Source: an uncultured Lachnospiraceae bacterium (GTDB lineage: Bacteria; Bacillota; Clostridia; Lachnospirales; Lachnospiraceae). From it: a stretch of DNA of 64,000 nt. A program made the position numbers and the translations under genes. How positions within the stretch are numbered: position 1 is the first letter of the stretch; every line of letters starts with the position of its first letter. The notes under the pieces were generated by a model that saw only the letters and a program-made list of their open reading frames with translations, was not told where the DNA came from and made no database searches. Below are positions 61,684 to 64,000 of the stretch, piece after piece. The stretch spans positions 1 to 64,000 of the forward strand of contig CAJTXA010000010.1 in the NCBI GenBank assembly GCA_910579865.1. Reading direction: 5' to 3'.

Positions 61684-62194
61684 AACCATACTCCTCCAAT
61701 TTTTCGGCTATTGTCTTTCTAGCTGTGTATAACCTACTTTTCACTGTTCCTTTTGGAATATGCAGTATTGCTGCGATTTCTTCTACACTCATTTCTACAG
61801 AATAATACAAATAAATTGGAATCCTATATTTTTCGTTTAAAGACGCCACTTCCGTTCTTATAAATCTGCACAGCTCTTTTGATAAATATGTTTCTTCTGG
61901 TGAAGGTTCTGTTCCAGCTAATTCTATTCCAAACTCCTCCTGATCCAAAGATGCCATACTTTGTCGATATCTATTTTTTCTTCTTTTATTTTTCCAATTT
62001 CTTATTGCTATCCCTATTAAAAAGTTTTTCGGATTGTTCGATACTTCCATCCGTTTTAAATGTCCCATTGCTTTTAACATCGTTTCTTGATATAGTTCAT
62101 CCGCTTCATCTGTTTCCCTTGTTAAATAACAGCAAAATGTATAAATTTCCCTCCCTTCCTTTTCTATCAATTCTGCAAATTCCTCACATGTCAC
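61667..62194 (-). CDS. ECF-type RNA polymerase sigma factor
   Basis: A 175-aa sigma factor. Region 2 with ETDEADELYQETMLKAMGHL (about 25-44), region 4 with SVEEIAAILHIPKGTVKSRL (about 132-151, helix-turn-helix). It recruits RNA polymerase to stress or envelope promoters. It overlaps the membrane partner downstream. Confidence 0.93.
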   Translation of the reverse strand: MTCEEFAELIEKEGREIYTFCCYLTRETDEADELYQETMLKAMGHLKRMEVSNNPKNFLIGIAIRNWKNKRRKNRYRQSMASLDQEEFGIELAGTEPSPEETYLSKELCRFIRTEVASLNEKYRIPIYLYYSVEMSVEEIAAILHIPKGTVKSRLYTARKTIAEKLEEYGYEMQK

Positions 62195-62388
62195 AATGAT
62201 TTCCTCCCGTATCGTCTCTCACAGATTTTTGCCCTTCACTATTATATTGTCTAAAAAAAGAGGTTGGTTCATTTTTTTGATAAAAAAATTAGAACACACT
62301 GAAAAAATTTTCCTTATTAAAAATTCTTTTCCAGCATGTCCTATTTCCAAAAATTTATTAACTCCATAATTTATCTTTACTTTTTATC

Positions 62389-63111
62389 TTATCTCCACTG
62401 TATTAAATCCTTTATTACTTCTCCAGCAAGAATCAATCCTGCTACTGATGGTACAAAAGATACACTTCCTGGTACCACTTTTTGATTATTTTCCTTTTCC
62501 AAAAATATTGGAGCTTGTAATCTTAAAGGCTCTTCTTTTGAATATACAACCTTTAACTGTAAAATTCCTCTTTTTCGACATTCCCTTCGCATTACCTTCG
62601 CTAATGGGCAAACACTTGTCTGATAGAGATCTGCAACTTCAAGCATAGTTGGATTTCTTTTATTTCCAGTTCCCATACTAGAGATAATTGGAATCTTTGC
62701 CTGCTGTGCCCTTACTATTAATTCTAACTTTGCTGTCACAGTATCTACTGCATCTACTATATAATCATATTGACTTAAATCATAGTTATCCGCATTTTCT
62801 GGCAAATAAAAGACTTGGTAAGTATCTACAACTGCCTCTGGATTAATATCCAAAATTCGCTCTTGCATCACCTCCACTTTAGGTCTTCCCACCGTACTTT
62901 CTAGCGCTACTAACTGACGGTTTCGATTTGAAACACTAACACAGTCTGGGTCAAATAGAGCAAATGTTCCTATTCCGCCTCGTACAAGCGCTTCAACTAC
63001 AAATCCTCCTACGCCTCCTATCCCAAATACGGCTACTTTTGCTCGATGCAGTTTTTCTATCGCTTCTGCCCCCATTAGAATCTCTGTTCGAAGGAACGCT
63101 TCTCGATTCAC
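62389..63111 (-). CDS. tcdA: tRNA threonylcarbamoyladenosine dehydratase
   Basis: A 240-aa ThiF/E1-like enzyme that cyclises t6A37 in tRNA. ATP-binding AVFGIGGVGGFVVEALVRGG (about 26-45), DPDCVSVSNRNRQ (about 53-65), VDAVDTVTAKLELI (about 120) and SSMGTGNKRNPT (about 147). GTG at 63111, coupled to the glpK stop (GTGA) with GGAGG upstream, is the start. Confidence 0.93.
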   Translation of the reverse strand: MNREAFLRTEILMGAEAIEKLHRAKVAVFGIGGVGGFVVEALVRGGIGTFALFDPDCVSVSNRNRQLVALESTVGRPKVEVMQERILDINPEAVVDTYQVFYLPENADNYDLSQYDYIVDAVDTVTAKLELIVRAQQAKIPIISSMGTGNKRNPTMLEVADLYQTSVCPLAKVMRRECRKRGILQLKVVYSKEEPLRLQAPIFLEKENNQKVVPGSVSFVPSVAGLILAGEVIKDLIQWR

Positions 63112-64000
63112 TTTTTCTCCTCCCATCCCTTTGCACATCTTATCGCTCTATGCCAGCTATCTAATCTATGTGTCATCTCTTCCACTCCTAATTTCGGCTC
63201 AAACACTTGAGATATTGCCCAATTTTCTCGAATTTCCTGTTTATCTTTCCAATATCCAACAGAAAGTCCTGCCAGATAAGCAGCACCTAGTGCAGTAGTT
63301 TCTATTGTTTTAGGACGCTGTACCTGTACCCGTAAAACATCTGCCTGAAATTGCAAAATAAACCGATTTGCGCTGGCACCTCCATCTACCTTTAAAGTCT
63401 TTAATTCAATTTTCGCATCCGATTCCATAGCCTTTAATACGTCATATGTCTGATAAGCCAATGATTCCAAAGCAGCTCGTACAAAATGCGCTTTCTTTAC
63501 TCCACGTGTCAATCCCACTATTGTTCCACGTGCATAGGAGTCCCAATAAGGTGCCCCCAATCCAGTAAATGCAGGTACTAGATACATTCCATTTGTATCT
63601 TCTACTTCTTCTGCCAATCGTTCTGTCTCTGCTGCATAGCGAATCAATTCCAGTTCATCTCGTAGCCATTGAATAACTGCTCCGGCTACAAATATGCTTC
63701 CTTCTAATGCGTATTCCACCTTACCATTCATCGCTACTGCTATTGTAGTAAGGAGACCATTTTGAGAGGAAACCGCTTGTTTCCCAGTATTCATCAGAAG
63801 AAAACAGCCTGTTCCATAGGTATTTTTTGCCTCCCCTGACTCAAAGCAACACTGTCCAAATAATGCTGCCTGCTGATCACCAGCCACTCCAGTAATTGGA
63901 ATTTCTGCTCCAAAAATAGTACTATCTGTTATTCCAAATAAGCCAGAAGATTCTTTTACTTCTGGAAGCATACTTCTTGGAATCTTCCACCGATCTAACA
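63108..64000 (-). CDS. glpK: Glycerol kinase, C-terminal part (runs off the window)
   Basis: At least 297 codons of a FGGY kinase that phosphorylates glycerol. The frame is open to base 64000 (RWKIPRSMLPEVKESSGLFG); motifs include GVAGDQQAALFGQCCFESGE (about 30 codons in), NTYGTGCFLLMNTG, PAFTGLGAPYWDSYARGTIV and VDGGASANRFILQFQADVL. An ATG at 63971 is internal. The 5' third lies outside. Confidence 0.95.
   Translation of the reverse strand, partial: LDRWKIPRSMLPEVKESSGLFGITDSTIFGAEIPITGVAGDQQAALFGQCCFESGEAKNTYGTGCFLLMNTGKQAVSSQNGLLTTIAVAMNGKVEYALEGSIFVAGAVIQWLRDELELIRYAAETERLAEEVEDTNGMYLVPAFTGLGAPYWDSYARGTIVGLTRGVKKAHFVRAALESLAYQTYDVLKAMESDAKIELKTLKVDGGASANRFILQFQADVLRVQVQRPKTIETTALGAAYLAGLSVGYWKDKQEIRENWAISQVFEPKLGVEEMTHRLDSWHRAIRCAKGWEEKK

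Noticed and set aside
1..64000. tRNA or rRNA genes
   Set aside because: I saw none by eye in any intergenic region; a tRNA scan would settle this.

Overview
The window is AT-rich Firmicutes DNA. Gene order and protein content point to an anaerobic member of the Clostridia, most likely Lachnospiraceae: strong GGAGG ribosome binding sites, a large SRP RNA, dnaX-ybaB-recR and gdpP-rplI-dnaB clusters, a PTS-fed beta-glucoside operon and Lachnospiraceae-style small proteins. The family assignment is inference, because no rRNA or tRNA gene lies in the window.

Left part (1-6300) is an accessory scar. It holds a parA gene, a parB cut off after its N-terminal domain, a DUF6075 gene, and then a degenerate CRISPR repeat, one 30-nt spacer and one perfect repeat (2148-2249). 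About 4 kb of foreign DNA separates this remnant from the main array: a DUF4160/DUF2442 pair with an HTH regulator and two matching operators, the first codons of an interrupted gene, and an IS3-family element that itself carries an IS231-like IS4-family element.

Defence region (6311-23312). A 26-repeat CRISPR array reads on the + strand and converges on a minus-strand cas9-cas1-cas2 operon with a tracrRNA gene upstream of cas9. This is a type II-C set. Each repeat ends in an extended -10 promoter, so each crRNA can probably be transcribed on its own. Next comes a minus-strand operon for single-strand DNA phosphorothioation of the Ssp type (PAPS-reductase-like SspD, DUF4007 SspB, ATPase SspC, cysteine desulfurase SspA). 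Directly after it are a 54-aa protein, an SMC/DndD-like ATPase and a 169-aa protein, which I read as an attached effector or alternative modification module.

Middle (23313-36479): an uncharacterised operon (30-aa amphipathic peptide, 963-aa TPR/acidic/P-loop protein, membrane protein), a chemoreceptor, signal peptidase I, an ABC exporter, recR-ybaB-dnaX, phosphofructokinase, a candidate small RNA and the large SRP RNA.

Right part (36480-64000) is mostly housekeeping: PadR/DUF3887 pair, hypoxanthine-DNA glycosylase, LytTR two-component system, gdpP-rplI-dnaB, several conserved Lachnospiraceae-type proteins, two tandem BlaI-like repressors, prfC, a glycosyltransferase-GtrA-YfhO cell-envelope group, a D-lactate dehydrogenase whose start codon appears to be ATA, a LicT-controlled beta-glucoside PTS operon, an ECF sigma factor with its membrane partner, tcdA, and the 3' part of glpK running off the end.
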